This document shows positions 17,124 through 25,992 of a stretch of 64,000 nt of DNA, piece by piece (position 1 is the stretch's first letter; the number at the start of each line of letters is the position of its first letter). Made by a program: the position numbers and the translations under genes. The DNA lies in the NCBI RefSeq assembly GCF_003336875.1, contig NZ_QGNJ01000009.1:1-64000 (forward strand), given 5' to 3'. The notes below the pieces were generated by a model. The model was not told the DNA's origin, did not search any database, and worked only from the letters and a program-made list of their open reading frames with translations. The stretch is from Oleisolibacter albus (lineage in GTDB: Bacteria; Pseudomonadota; Alphaproteobacteria; Azospirillales; Azospirillaceae).

Positions 17124-19166
17124 ATGATGGCAAGCGCGGCCAGAACCAGGGATGCGGGCGGGATCGACACCACGCCCGTCGATCTGGGCGGACGCTGGGA
17201 AGTTATGCCCGGCGCGCCTTTGGCCGAGCTGGATTCGCCCGGCGCCAGCGCCTATGTCTGCCGCGGCCTGAAGGACCGTCGCAGCGAACTGTTCGCCCTG
17301 GTCTGCGAGGCGCCGGTGCCGCCGCGCCTGGATGTGCTGCAGGCCTTCCGCGGCATGGACAATCCGGCGGTGCTGCGCCTGCTGGACTGGGGCACGATCG
17401 ACTGGCCCGGCGGCGGGCGCCGCTTCGCCCTGGTGCTGGACCGGCCGGGCGGGCGCCGGCTGATGACGTCGCTGGGCGACAGCCGCGATCCGTTCAGCGA
17501 CGACCATATCGTGCGCGTGCTGATGCCGTCGCTGCTGCTGGCCCTGCGCGAGATGACGGTGCGCGGCGTCACCTGCGGCGGGCTGCGCCCCACCAACCTG
17601 TTCCTGAAGGACGCCACCAGCACGGCTCTGGTCATCGGCGACTGCGTCTCCACCCCCGCCGGCTATAGCCAGCCACTGCTGCTGGAGACCATCGAGCGGG
17701 GCATGGCCCAGCCCTCCGGCCGCGGGCCGGGCACCATCGCCGACGATCTCTACGCCCTGGGCGTCACGCTGCTGATCCTGCATCTGGGGCGCAATCCCCT
17801 GCGCGACCTGGACGACGAGGCCATCCTGCGGCTGAAGATGGACCGCGGCACCTATCCGGCCCTGACCAGCGCCGTGCGGCTGCCCCAGGGCCTGATCGAA
17901 CCGCTGCGCGGGCTGATGACCGACGATCCGCGCCAGCGCTGGACCCTGGCCGATCTCGATCTGTGGCTGCAGGGCCGCCGCCTGTCGCCGAAGCAGCCGC
18001 AGGTGCCGCGGCGCGGCGTGCGCCCGTTCGAGCTGAAGGGCGAGGAACTCTGGCACTGCCGCGCGCTGGCCCGGGCCATGACCCGCGCCCCCACCACCGC
18101 GGCCCCGCTGATCGACAAGGGCGATGTGGACCGCTGGGTCCGCCGCAGCGTCGGTGACGAGCACCGGGCCAATGTGCTGCAGACGGCGATCGAGTCCGCC
18201 GGCATCGGCGCCCGCAGCGCCAGCCAGGAGGAACGGCTGGTGGCCCGCGCCGCCATCGCCCTGGACCCGCCAGCCCCCATCCGCTACCGCGGCATCGCCG
18301 TGCTGCCCGACGGCTTCGGTCCCGCCCTGGCCGAGGCCATGGCCGCCGGCGGCAGCGTCCAGCCCCATGCCGAGATGATCCTGGCCCAGCTGCCGCTGTT
18401 CTGGGTCAATTGCCAGACCGAATTCCGGGCCGAGCTGGTGCCGCTGATCCAGCTGTTCGACACCCAGCGCGTGCTGCTGGAGCATACCGGCCCCGGCTTC
18501 GGCATCGAGCGGGTGCTGTACGAGCTGAACCCCGGCTGCCCCTGCCTGAGCCCGCTGGTGCGCGGGCAGCATCCGCTGACGCTGCCGGACCTGCTGCAGG
18601 CCCTGGACACGGTCGGCGCCTCCACCAACCGCGCCCGCGACCCGGTGGACCGGCATGTGCTGGCCTTCATCGCCGCCCGCAACAAGAAGCTGAACGAGGC
18701 CCTGCTGGGTCCGCTGGCCAGCGGCACGCCCGATCCGGCCCGGCGCGCCATCGCCATGGCCGCCATCCTGGCCGATGCGCAGCAGCGCTACGGCCCCGCC
18801 CGCCTGCCCAATCTGTGCGGCTGGATGATCACGCTGCTGGAGCCGGCCTTCAAACGCTTCAAGAACCGCGAGGTGCGCACACGGCTGAAGACGGAGGCGC
18901 TGGGGCTGGCGCGGGCCGGGGTGCTGGACGATGTGCTGCGGCTGGTGGACGATGCCGAGGCCATCCGCCGCGACGACAAGGGCTTTCTGACCGCCATGCG
19001 CCGTTACGAGGGGCTGACCCGGCAGATCGACACGCTGAAGGCCGGGCTGGATGACCGGCGCAGCATGGCCGAGGGCAGCGGGCGCCAGATGGCGGCCGTG
19101 ATCTCCAGCGTCGTCTCGGGTATGATCCTGATCCTGACCATCATCGTCATGTTGAGGCCGTCGTGA
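17124..19166 (+). CDS. Predicted membrane-anchored pseudokinase
   Basis: 680 residues. Residues about 25-285 follow a protein-kinase plan, but the catalytic residues are gone. The catalytic loop reads CGGLRPTN (151-158) where HRDLKPxN is expected, so Asp becomes Gly153 while Asn158 stays. The DFG position reads GDCV, and no VAIK-like lysine is seen. The structural aspartate in ADDLYALGVTLL and the arginine in RQRWTL survive. A long helical region follows, and one membrane helix ends the protein (about 655-677, VISSVVSGMILILTIIVML). ATG codons at 17124 and 17127; no strong ribosome site. It is followed by a small membrane-protein gene and probably shares a transcript with it. Role unknown. Confidence 0.75.
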   Translation: MMASAARTRDAGGIDTTPVDLGGRWEVMPGAPLAELDSPGASAYVCRGLKDRRSELFALVCEAPVPPRLDVLQAFRGMDNPAVLRLLDWGTIDWPGGGRRFALVLDRPGGRRLMTSLGDSRDPFSDDHIVRVLMPSLLLALREMTVRGVTCGGLRPTNLFLKDATSTALVIGDCVSTPAGYSQPLLLETIERGMAQPSGRGPGTIADDLYALGVTLLILHLGRNPLRDLDDEAILRLKMDRGTYPALTSAVRLPQGLIEPLRGLMTDDPRQRWTLADLDLWLQGRRLSPKQPQVPRRGVRPFELKGEELWHCRALARAMTRAPTTAAPLIDKGDVDRWVRRSVGDEHRANVLQTAIESAGIGARSASQEERLVARAAIALDPPAPIRYRGIAVLPDGFGPALAEAMAAGGSVQPHAEMILAQLPLFWVNCQTEFRAELVPLIQLFDTQRVLLEHTGPGFGIERVLYELNPGCPCLSPLVRGQHPLTLPDLLQALDTVGASTNRARDPVDRHVLAFIAARNKKLNEALLGPLASGTPDPARRAIAMAAILADAQQRYGPARLPNLCGWMITLLEPAFKRFKNREVRTRLKTEALGLARAGVLDDVLRLVDDAEAIRRDDKGFLTAMRRYEGLTRQIDTLKAGLDDRRSMAEGSGRQMAAVISSVVSGMILILTIIVMLRPS

Positions 19167-19197
19167 TGCCGGGGCCATCCGTGATGCCGAGGCCGGC

Positions 19198-19812
19198 ATG
19201 AGCATGAGCCAGGTCGCGCCCAAGCGCCGTCCGGGACAGGGCGGCCTGCTGGTCCTGCTGCTGGTGCTGCTGCCGCTGGGGCTGTTCGTGCTGCCCACCA
19301 GTGTGCTGCTGATGGTAGGGCTGCTGCCGACCGTGGTGGCCTGGATCGTCGACCGCGACAGCGAAAAATCGGCCGCCCTGACCGTGGGCGCCATGAATCT
19401 CTGCGGCATCGCCCCCTATGTCATCCTGCTCTGGCAGGGTGGACACAGCATGGAGCGCGCCATGCGCTTCCTGGCCGACCCGTCCACCTGGCTGGTGATG
19501 TACGGAGCGGCGGCTGTGGGCTGGGTCATCTATTTCCTGGTGCCGCAGTTCGTGGCGGCCGGCATCGCCATGCGCAACGAAAGCCGCATCCGCACGCTGG
19601 AGGCCCAGCGCGCCACCCTGGTGGCGGAATGGGGCACGGCCATCCTGGGCAAGGATGCGGAGGCGGCCGAACCCCAGGGGCTGCTGGAGGGTCAGGGCGG
19701 GGCGGATGCCCCGGCGGCCCAACCGGTCCAGACCACGCCCGCCCCGGCGACACGGCCCCCGGCGGACCGGGACGGTGTCAGGCCAGACGCTGCTCCAGCG
19801 CCGCGGCCTTGA
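19198..19812 (+). CDS. Hypothetical multi-pass membrane protein, partner of the pseudokinase gene
   Basis: 204 residues with three or four membrane helices (about 15-48 as a long hydrophobic pair, 62-80 and 99-120) and a soluble C-terminal tail starting with MRNESRIRTLEAQRATL and ending in a Pro/Ala/Asp-rich stretch. No family recognised. It starts 31 bases after the pseudokinase stop; the gap is an imperfect duplication of CGTGATGCCGGGGCCATC. The last 35 bases overlap the 3' end of rpoH, which is read in the opposite direction. ATG codons at 19198 and 19204 are both possible. Confidence 0.7.
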   Translation: MSMSQVAPKRRPGQGGLLVLLLVLLPLGLFVLPTSVLLMVGLLPTVVAWIVDRDSEKSAALTVGAMNLCGIAPYVILLWQGGHSMERAMRFLADPSTWLVMYGAAAVGWVIYFLVPQFVAAGIAMRNESRIRTLEAQRATLVAEWGTAILGKDAEAAEPQGLLEGQGGADAPAAQPVQTTPAPATRPPADRDGVRPDAAPAPRP

Positions 19813-20659
19813 TGGCCTTCTGCAGCTTCTCGAAGGCGCGCACCTCGATCTGACGCACGCGCTCGCGGCTGATGCCGTATTGCTGGGACAGATCCTCCAG
19901 CGTGGTCGGCTCGTCGCGCAGGCGGCGCTCGACCAGGATGTGGCGCTCACGCTCGTTCAGCGTCTTCATGGCCTGGGCCAGAAGCGCCTTGCGCTTGCCC
20001 ATCTCCTCCTGCTCGCCCAGGCGGATCTCCTGGCTGTCCTGCTCGTCCACCAGCCAGTCCTGCCACTCGCCTTCCCCGTCGACGCGCAGGGGCGCGTTGA
20101 GGCTGTGGTCGGGCTGGGACAGGCGCTGGTTCATGGAGACGACGTCGGCCTCCGGCACCTCCAGCGTCTGGGCGATCTTCGTCACCGTCTCCGGGGCCAG
20201 ATCGCCATCCTCGATGGCCTGCATCTGTCCCTTCAGCCGGCGCAGATTGAAGAACAGCTTCTTCTGCGCCGCCGTGGTGCCCATCTTCACCAGCGACCAG
20301 CTGTGCAGGATGTATTCCTGGATGGCGGCCCTGATCCACCACATGGCGTAGGTGGCCAGGCGGAAGCCACGCTCGGGATCGAAGCGCTTGACCGCCTGCA
20401 TCATGCCGACATTGCCTTCCGAGATCAGCTCGGACAGGGGCAGGCCGTAGCCGCGATAGCCCATGGCGATCTTCGCCACCAGACGCAGATGGCTGGTGAC
20501 CAGCCGGTGTGCGGCGACGCTGTCCTCATGCTCCTGCCAGCGCTTGGCCAGCATGTACTCCTCATCCGGTTCCAGCATGGGGAACTTGCGGATCTCCTGG
20601 AGATACCGGGACAGGTTGCTTTCGGAATTGATGACCGGGACCGCGGGTACCGATGCCAT
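19778..20659 (-). CDS. rpoH: RNA polymerase heat-shock sigma factor RpoH
   Basis: 293 residues. Region 2 reads HLRLVAKIAMGYRGYGLPLSEL with ATYAMWWIRAAIQEYIL, the RpoH-specific box QKKLFFNLRR follows, and region 4 ends in EDLSQQYGISRERVRQIEVRAFEKL. Directs core polymerase to heat-shock promoters. Alphaproteobacteria often carry more than one copy; this one is a full-length canonical form. A GGGGGTG stretch lies upstream of the ATG. lon and the hsp20 gene at 32-35 kb are plausible targets. The 3' end overlaps the convergent membrane-protein gene by 35 bases. Confidence 0.96.
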   Translation of the reverse strand: MASVPAVPVINSESNLSRYLQEIRKFPMLEPDEEYMLAKRWQEHEDSVAAHRLVTSHLRLVAKIAMGYRGYGLPLSELISEGNVGMMQAVKRFDPERGFRLATYAMWWIRAAIQEYILHSWSLVKMGTTAAQKKLFFNLRRLKGQMQAIEDGDLAPETVTKIAQTLEVPEADVVSMNQRLSQPDHSLNAPLRVDGEGEWQDWLVDEQDSQEIRLGEQEEMGKRKALLAQAMKTLNERERHILVERRLRDEPTTLEDLSQQYGISRERVRQIEVRAFEKLQKAIKAAALEQRLA

Positions 20660-20790
20660 GTTTCACCCCCTGATGGGCCTTGATGACCCGCCCCGGCCCG
20701 TTACGGCACCGGAGGCGCGGCCGGCTGGCGTGGAGCCATTTGGCGTGGACAGGTGTCGCTCTGACCACCTGCCGAACTCGGGATCGGCCA

Positions 20791-21903
20791 TTATACCGAG
20801 TCCAGCGTTGCAAGTAAGGTTTCAATGTCGGCGGGCAGTCGGGACTGGAACCGCATCCTTTCCTGCCGCACGGGATGGAGGAACTCGATGGCGCCGGCAT
20901 GCAGGGCCTGCCGCGGGAAGGCGGCCAGCCCGGCGCGGACCGGCTCCGGCAGCAGCCTGGCCCGTGCCGGCCGTCCGCGCCCGTAGACGGGATCGCCCAC
21001 CAGCGGATGGCCCACATGGGTCATGTGCACCCGGATCTGATGTGTACGCCCGGTCAGCAGTTTGCATTCCACCAGCGCGGCACCCGCACCGAAACTTTTC
21101 AGCGTGCGGTAGAGGGTGATGGCGGGCTTGCCGCCGCGCTCCAGCACGGCCATGCGTTTGCGGTCGGTGGCGGAGCGGCCGATATTACCCTCGATCCGCC
21201 CCTCCTTCGGCGACGGCGCCCCCCAGACCACGGCCTGGTAGGTGCGCGACAGCGAGCGGTCGGCGAACTGGGCCGCCAGCCCCTGATGGGCCCGGTCGGT
21301 CTTGGCCACCACCATCAGCCCGCTGGTATCCTTGTCCAGCCGGTGGACGATGCCGGGCCGGCGCACCCCGCCGATGCCCGACAGGCGCTCCCCGCAATGG
21401 AACAGCAGCGCATTGACCAGGGTGCCGTCGGCGTTGCCCGCCGCCGGATGCACCACCAGCCCGGCCGGCTTGTCCACCACCAGCAGGTCCTCATCCTCGA
21501 AGATGATGGTCAGGGGGATGTCCTGGGGCTGCGGCAGGGCCGGAGCCGCGCCCGGCACCCGCACGGTGAAGGCCTGGCCCGGTTTGACCCTGCGGGAGGC
21601 GTCGTCTATGGTCAGGCCGCCGGTCGCCACGCATCCCTGCTCGATCAGGGCGCGGACGCGGGACCGCGACAGGCCCGCTGCCGCCAGCAGGTCCGCCAGC
21701 ACCCGGTCGAGCCGCTCGCCGGCGGCCGTTCCGGGCACGGCGACACTGTGCAGGACCTCGGCGTGCAGGACCTCGGCCGCCGCCGCGGCAAGCGCCTCCT
21801 CCCCGCCCTCCTCCGGCAGGAGGTCGTCATCCAGATCGTCGAGGATCGCCGCGGGCAGGGCGCGGTCGGCCTCAAGCGAAGGGACAACTTTCCGTGCGGG
21901 CAC
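20791..21903 (-). CDS. rluD: RluD-type 23S rRNA pseudouridine synthase
   Basis: 370 residues, GTG start at 21903. An acidic 50-residue N-terminal extension precedes an S4 RNA-binding domain (about 60-118, GERLDRVLADLLAAAGLSRS) and the RluA-type catalytic domain with GIVHRLDKDTSGLMVVAK, catalytic D190. The C-terminal RTHQIRVHMTHVGHPLVGDP is conserved. Modifies helix 69 or related 23S uridines by family inference. Its 5' end overlaps the divergent membrane-protein gene by ten bases, so the two start regions cannot both have ordinary upstream leaders within the gap. Confidence 0.9.
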   Translation of the reverse strand: MPARKVVPSLEADRALPAAILDDLDDDLLPEEGGEEALAAAAAEVLHAEVLHSVAVPGTAAGERLDRVLADLLAAAGLSRSRVRALIEQGCVATGGLTIDDASRRVKPGQAFTVRVPGAAPALPQPQDIPLTIIFEDEDLLVVDKPAGLVVHPAAGNADGTLVNALLFHCGERLSGIGGVRRPGIVHRLDKDTSGLMVVAKTDRAHQGLAAQFADRSLSRTYQAVVWGAPSPKEGRIEGNIGRSATDRKRMAVLERGGKPAITLYRTLKSFGAGAALVECKLLTGRTHQIRVHMTHVGHPLVGDPVYGRGRPARARLLPEPVRAGLAAFPRQALHAGAIEFLHPVRQERMRFQSRLPADIETLLATLDSV

Positions 21904-22295
21904 TCAAAGCACTCCTGATCGTCATGGGCGCCATCATCGTCGCCGGTTTCGCATTCATCGGCTGGGAGGTGTACCAGCGCGCCACCAATCCCGACCACCC
22001 CCGCAGCTTCGCCCGCCGCGAGGCACCGGCCGCGGCGGCTGTTGCTTCGCCCGCCGCCACGGCAACTCTGTCCACGGGAACCGCCGCCGCGGTGTCCGCC
22101 CTCCCCCTTGGCAGCCGGATCGGCGCCATGGTCGAAGCCGGTGGACGGGTCGTGTTCCATGTGACCCTGCCGGACGGGCGGGAGGAGCTGCGCATCCTCG
22201 ATCCCCGCAGCGGCAGCAGCCAGACAGCGGTCTCCACCGCCGCCGCCTCTGCCACGGCGCCGACCCTAGCGCAGCCGCAGGCTGCAACGCCGTGA
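21894..22295 (+). CDS. Small single-pass membrane protein divergent from rluD
   Basis: 133 residues. Starts at GTG 21894 after GAAGGGAC. The N-terminus is one membrane helix (LKALLIVMGAIIVAGFAFIGW), then an Ala/Thr-rich linker and a short conserved-looking beta patch (GGRVVFHVTLPDGREELRILDP). The layout and position beside rluD fit the DUF6476 family of alphaproteobacteria, but I cannot confirm that. The start overlaps the rluD start codon region on the other strand by ten bases, a tight divergent arrangement. Confidence 0.7.
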   Translation: MRALKALLIVMGAIIVAGFAFIGWEVYQRATNPDHPRSFARREAPAAAAVASPAATATLSTGTAAAVSALPLGSRIGAMVEAGGRVVFHVTLPDGREELRILDPRSGSSQTAVSTAAASATAPTLAQPQAATP

Positions 22296-22347
22296 CCCGC
22301 GTCACAGAAACGACGTCATTCCGCCCCAGTGCGCAAGGACCTTTCGC

Positions 22348-23376
22348 ATGAACTTCATGAGCGACAATGTCAGCGGTGCCGCCCCGGAGATCCTGGCGGC
22401 GCTGGCGCGGGCCAATGAGGGCAGCGTCCCCTCCTACGGGGCCGACCCGCATACCGCGGCGGTGGAGCGGCGGCTGGCCGCGCTGTTCGGCACCGAGGTG
22501 GCCGTGTTCCCCGTGGCCACCGGCACCGCGGCCAACGCCCTGGCCCTGTCGGTCATGACGCCGCCGCATGGCGCCGTCTATTGCCATGCCGATGGCCATA
22601 TCAATGTGGATGAATGCGGGGCGCCGGAGCTGTTCACCGCCGGGGCCAAGCTGATCGGGCTGCCCGGCGCCGGCGGCAAGCTGAGCGCAGCCACACTGGA
22701 GCAGACCCTGGCCCGGGCGCATTTCGGCTTCGTCCATGCGGCGCAGCCGGCGGCGCTGTCGCTGAGCCAGGCCAGCGAGGCCGGCACGGTCTACAGCCCG
22801 GCGGAGGTGGCGGCCCTGTGCGATACGGCCAAGAAGTACGGGCTGCGCGTGCATATGGACGGCGCCCGCTTCGCCAACGCCGTGGCCGGGCTGGGCTGCC
22901 ACCCGGCCGAGGTGACCTGGAAGGCCGGGATTGACGCCCTGTCCTTCGGCGCCACCAAGAACGGCGCCCTGGCGGCCGAGGCCGTGGTCTTCTTCGACAA
23001 GACCCTGGCGGCCGAGTTCGGCTATCGCCGCAAGCGCGGCGGCCATCTGTTCAGCAAGATGCGGTTCCTGTCGGCCCAGCTGGACGCCTATCTGACCGAC
23101 GGGCTGTGGCTGCGGCTGGCGGGCCACGCCAATGCCATGGCCCGGCGCCTGGCCGACGGGCTGGCGGCGCTGCCGGGGGCGTCCCTGCGCCATCCCGTGC
23201 AGGCCAACGAGGTGTTCGTGACCCTGCCGGAAGCGGTGGTGGCCGGGCTGGAGGCCCGCGGCTTCGGCTTTTACCGCTGGGACGGCACGCTGATCCGGCT
23301 GGTGGCGGCCTGGAACACGGCGGAGGCCGATGTGGAGGCGCTGCTGGCGGCGGCGCGGGAGCTGGCCGGGGACTGA
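22348..23376 (+). CDS. ltaE: Low-specificity L-threonine aldolase
   Basis: 342 residues, PLP fold-type I. Splits threonine/allo-threonine to glycine and acetaldehyde. Landmarks are FMSDNVSGAAPEIL, the TGTAANALAL cofactor pocket, HMDGARFANA, the PLP lysine in SFGATKNGALAAEAV, and the KRGGHLFSKMRFLSAQ block. AAGGACC precedes the ATG. The aspartate of DGARF and the lysine of TKNG are intact, so the enzyme should be active. Followed by tRNA-Glu. Confidence 0.93.
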   Translation: MNFMSDNVSGAAPEILAALARANEGSVPSYGADPHTAAVERRLAALFGTEVAVFPVATGTAANALALSVMTPPHGAVYCHADGHINVDECGAPELFTAGAKLIGLPGAGGKLSAATLEQTLARAHFGFVHAAQPAALSLSQASEAGTVYSPAEVAALCDTAKKYGLRVHMDGARFANAVAGLGCHPAEVTWKAGIDALSFGATKNGALAAEAVVFFDKTLAAEFGYRRKRGGHLFSKMRFLSAQLDAYLTDGLWLRLAGHANAMARRLADGLAALPGASLRHPVQANEVFVTLPEAVVAGLEARGFGFYRWDGTLIRLVAAWNTAEADVEALLAAARELAGD

Positions 23377-23501
23377 CGCGCCGCGCTGCATCGGGCCGTC
23401 TGGGACGGCGCGATAGGGCCGGCAAGAAAATTCACAAAGCTGCAAAAAAGAGCTTGATCGGCCGGAGCGCTTCGCCTAAATACGCCTCCACCGACGGCCC
23501 A

Positions 23502-23577
23502 GTCCCCATCGTCTAGAGGCCTAGGACGACGCCCTCTCACGGCGTAAACTGGGGTTCGAATCCCCATGGGGACGCCA
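23502..23577 (+). tRNA. tRNA-Glu (anticodon CTC)
   Basis: Cloverleaf read by eye. Acceptor GTCCCCA (23502-23508) pairs with TGGGGAC (23567-23573), then discriminator G and encoded CCA to 23577. Anticodon stem ACGCC/GGCGT (23529-23533 with 23541-23545) encloses loop CTCTCAC, giving anticodon CTC at 23536-23538. The T arm contains GGTTCGAATCC. Confidence 0.97.
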
Positions 23578-23588
23578 TCGTCTTCAAA

Positions 23589-23617
23589 AGCCCTGCAGCT
23601 TCGGCTGCGGGGCTTTT
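23589..23617 (+). terminator. Terminator after tRNA-Glu
   Basis: AGCCCTGCAGC (23589-23599) pairs with GCTGCGGGGCT (23604-23614), one T-G wobble, TTCG loop, followed by a TTTTT run. A classic intrinsic terminator. Confidence 0.92.
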
Positions 23618-23802
23618 TGCTGTTTGCTTGCCGACACGGCGCTTCATTGGGCGCGGGGCACATCAACTCTAACGGGCAGGCGGCAGGCGCTGCGTCATCC
23701 TGCCGCGGTGCAAACCGTTTTCCCGGCCGCTACATGCTGCGGCGCAATGAATGGGTCGCCGCATCGTCGGGCGCCCGACGCAATCCTTGAGGAGTTGGTC
23801 TG

Positions 23803-24009
23803 ATGCAGGCTCTGTTCGGTAACGGGCGCGATTGGCTGATCGCCCTGAAGCTGCTGGTCATCTTCGGCGGCGGTCTGGGGCTGTTCCTGTCCGCCATCTA
23901 CTTCCATCCGACCTGGCTGCCGCTCCTGGCCGTGATCGCCACCTTCGTCAATCTGGCCCTGATCATCCGCGTGACCATGGTGCCGGCCGGCTCGCCCGAG
24001 GCGCACTGA
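23803..24009 (+). CDS. Small two-helix membrane protein
   Basis: 68 residues with two predicted membrane helices (about 12-33 and 38-58; LLVIFGGGLGLFLSAIYF and LLAVIATFVNLALIIRVTM). GAGGAG sits at good distance before the ATG and a strong terminator follows, so this is a real monocistronic gene. No function is recognised. Confidence 0.78.
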   Translation: MQALFGNGRDWLIALKLLVIFGGGLGLFLSAIYFHPTWLPLLAVIATFVNLALIIRVTMVPAGSPEAH

Positions 24010-24032
24010 GCGGCAACGCCGCGCCCAAGAAA

Positions 24033-24062
24033 AAAGCCCCGCCGGCGACGGCGGGGCTTTTT
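24033..24062. terminator. Terminator, probably bidirectional
   Basis: AAAGCCCCGCCG (24033-24044) pairs with CGGCGGGGCTTT (24049-24060) around GCGA. T-runs exist in both directions, so it can serve the rightward small membrane protein and the leftward secreted protein that ends at 24088. Confidence 0.92.
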
Positions 24063-24087
24063 CTGTCCGGGGATCTGCGTCCGACCG

Positions 24088-24411
24088 TCACCGGGCCGTG
24101 CTGGTGGCCGTCGAGGTGGAGGTGGAGGTCACCGTGACGGTACCGGCATCGTCACCACCGGCGGCAACGGCCACCAGACCGCCGACGACGGCGACGGCAG
24201 CCACACCGGCCGTGGTGGTCAGTCCCCCCAGCGCGAAGCCGGACGCGGCCTGACCGGCAGCACCGCCGCTGGCCGCACCGGCGGCAGCCGGCTTCGCGCC
24301 ACCAGCGGAACCGGGCACGGTCGGCTGCGCAGCAGATCCCTGCTGCGCCAGCGCCAAGCTGGGCGCGGCCGCCAGCAGGCCCGCCAGCATCAGAACCGAA
24401 CTCTTGCGCAT
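24088..24411 (-). CDS. Hypothetical secreted Ala/Gly/Thr-rich protein
   Basis: 107 residues with a Sec signal peptide (KSSVLMLAGLLAAAPSLALA, then QQG). The mature part is Ala/Gly-rich, has a hydrophobic segment (VAAVAVVGGLVAVAAGGDD) and ends in a VTVTSTSTSTATST tail. The layout recalls the small YjbE-like secreted proteins of exopolysaccharide operons, but sequence similarity is only compositional. An upstream frame extension to 24627 overlaps the desaturase and is rejected. Confidence 0.6.
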   Translation of the reverse strand: MRKSSVLMLAGLLAAAPSLALAQQGSAAQPTVPGSAGGAKPAAAGAASGGAAGQAASGFALGGLTTTAGVAAVAVVGGLVAVAAGGDDAGTVTVTSTSTSTATSTAR

Positions 24412-24586
24412 GTCGTTCACTTTCCTTGATCGATCTATTGCCCCAGTGCCCGTGATACGCCCGCCCCGGTCAAAACGAAAGAGACAACGGTAGGACTTCG
24501 GCTGGACCGACACACACAGGGGGGTATGCAGCCTCGGGCGGCCGCCGGCCGCCCCGCATACCCCGGAGGCACCCCGGAGGGCGGCC

Positions 24587-25777
24587 TCAGGCCCCGGTCG
24601 GCGCCAGCTCCAGCCGGGCGCAGACACGCTCGATCAGGATCTGGCGGGCGCGCTCCACGATCTCGTCCATGCTGGGCGTGCGCACGAACATGGAGGCGGC
24701 GCGCTGGCGCAGCTCGTCCGCCGTGGGGATCTGCGGCAGGTGCAGGCCGGCCACGGCCGCCTCCGCCCGCTGACGGGCGCTGCGCAGCCGCTGCTCCAGC
24801 TCGGCCAGGGTCGGCGCCAGCGACGGCGTGTGGGCCAGCGCCTCGCGCACCTGGGCGGCGATGCGGTCGATCTGGAAGCTGGCCGCCAGCTGGGCCGCCG
24901 CCGTCTCGATGACCTTGGTGCCCAGGCGCTGCTCGTTGCGGATCACCGCCTTGGGCGGCTCATGCACGTCCCAGACGATGCCGGCCAGGGCCAGGCCGCG
25001 CAGGATGTAATAGGTCGGGTCCAGCTCCCACCAGCGGAAGCCCTGGCGGGCGCTGGACTGGTAGGCATGGTGGTTGTTGTGCCAGCCCTCGCCCATGGTC
25101 GCCAGCGCCAGCGCCCAGTTGTTGCGGCTGTCATCGCCGGTCAGATAGCGGCGGCGGCCATGCACATGGGCCAGGCTGTTGATGCAGAAGGTGGCGTGAT
25201 AGACGGCCACCGTGGACCAGAAGAAGCCCACCACCAGACCCGACCAGCCCGCCAGCAGCCAGACCGCGAATCCCAGGATGGCCGGCGGGACGTAGTAATG
25301 GCGGTCGAGCCAGACCAGTTCGGGATACTTCGTCAGATCGCCGATGCTGCGGTAATCGGCGGCGTCGTGGCGCGGTGTGAAGATCCAGCCGAGATGGGCA
25401 TAGAAGAAGCCCTTCTGCCGCGGCGAATGCACGTCGATCTCGGTGTCGGAGTATTTGTGGTGGTGACGGTGCTTGGCCGCCCACCACAGGGCCCCCTTCT
25501 GCGCCGTGCTCTGGGCCAGGACGGCGAGAGCGAACTGGAACCAGCGGCTGGTCTTGAAGGCGCGGTGGGAGAAATAGCGGTGATAGCCGGCGCCGATGCC
25601 GAAGATGCGGGCGACATAGAGCGCCACGGCGATGGCCAGATCCTGCCAGTGGACACCGGTCCAGATGGCGCCCAGGCAGGCAACATGAACCAGCAGGAAC
25701 GGGATCATGGAGGGATAGACGATATCGTCGGACAGCTGCGTGTGCTGCGCCAGCTCGGAAGGGGACGGGGACGTCAC
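24587..25777 (-). CDS. Acyl-CoA / acyl-lipid delta-9-type fatty acid desaturase
   Basis: 396 residues, membrane di-iron desaturase. Three histidine boxes are in order: HRYFSH, HRHHHKYSD and HNNHHAYQ. Hydrophobic helix pairs flank them (FLLVHVACLGAIWTGV, FALAVLAQ, then AILGFAVWLLAGWSGLVV). It introduces a double bond into saturated acyl chains. Start chosen is the GTG at 25777, preceded by AGGAG at ten bases; the open frame continues to 25939 without a ribosome site. A helical C-terminal tail of about 110 residues beyond the desaturase core is longer than usual. Confidence 0.9.
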   Translation of the reverse strand: MTSPSPSELAQHTQLSDDIVYPSMIPFLLVHVACLGAIWTGVHWQDLAIAVALYVARIFGIGAGYHRYFSHRAFKTSRWFQFALAVLAQSTAQKGALWWAAKHRHHHKYSDTEIDVHSPRQKGFFYAHLGWIFTPRHDAADYRSIGDLTKYPELVWLDRHYYVPPAILGFAVWLLAGWSGLVVGFFWSTVAVYHATFCINSLAHVHGRRRYLTGDDSRNNWALALATMGEGWHNNHHAYQSSARQGFRWWELDPTYYILRGLALAGIVWDVHEPPKAVIRNEQRLGTKVIETAAAQLAASFQIDRIAAQVREALAHTPSLAPTLAELEQRLRSARQRAEAAVAGLHLPQIPTADELRQRAASMFVRTPSMDEIVERARQILIERVCARLELAPTGA

Positions 25778-25992
25778 GGAGGCGTTGCTCCTGCATAAGG
25801 CACGGGGAAAGGCCGTCGCCGGCCAATGATGAGGACAGGAAACTACAGGCGCCGGTCCGGGGCAAGCGTCCCCGGGCCGCGATTCGGCATAGTCGGCGGC
25901 CTTACCCCTGGATGCGCCGCCATCCCGGGCCGGGCACAAAAAGGGCGTCGCCTACGTTGGCGCAGCAGGCACGCAGACACGGGAGGCACAGG

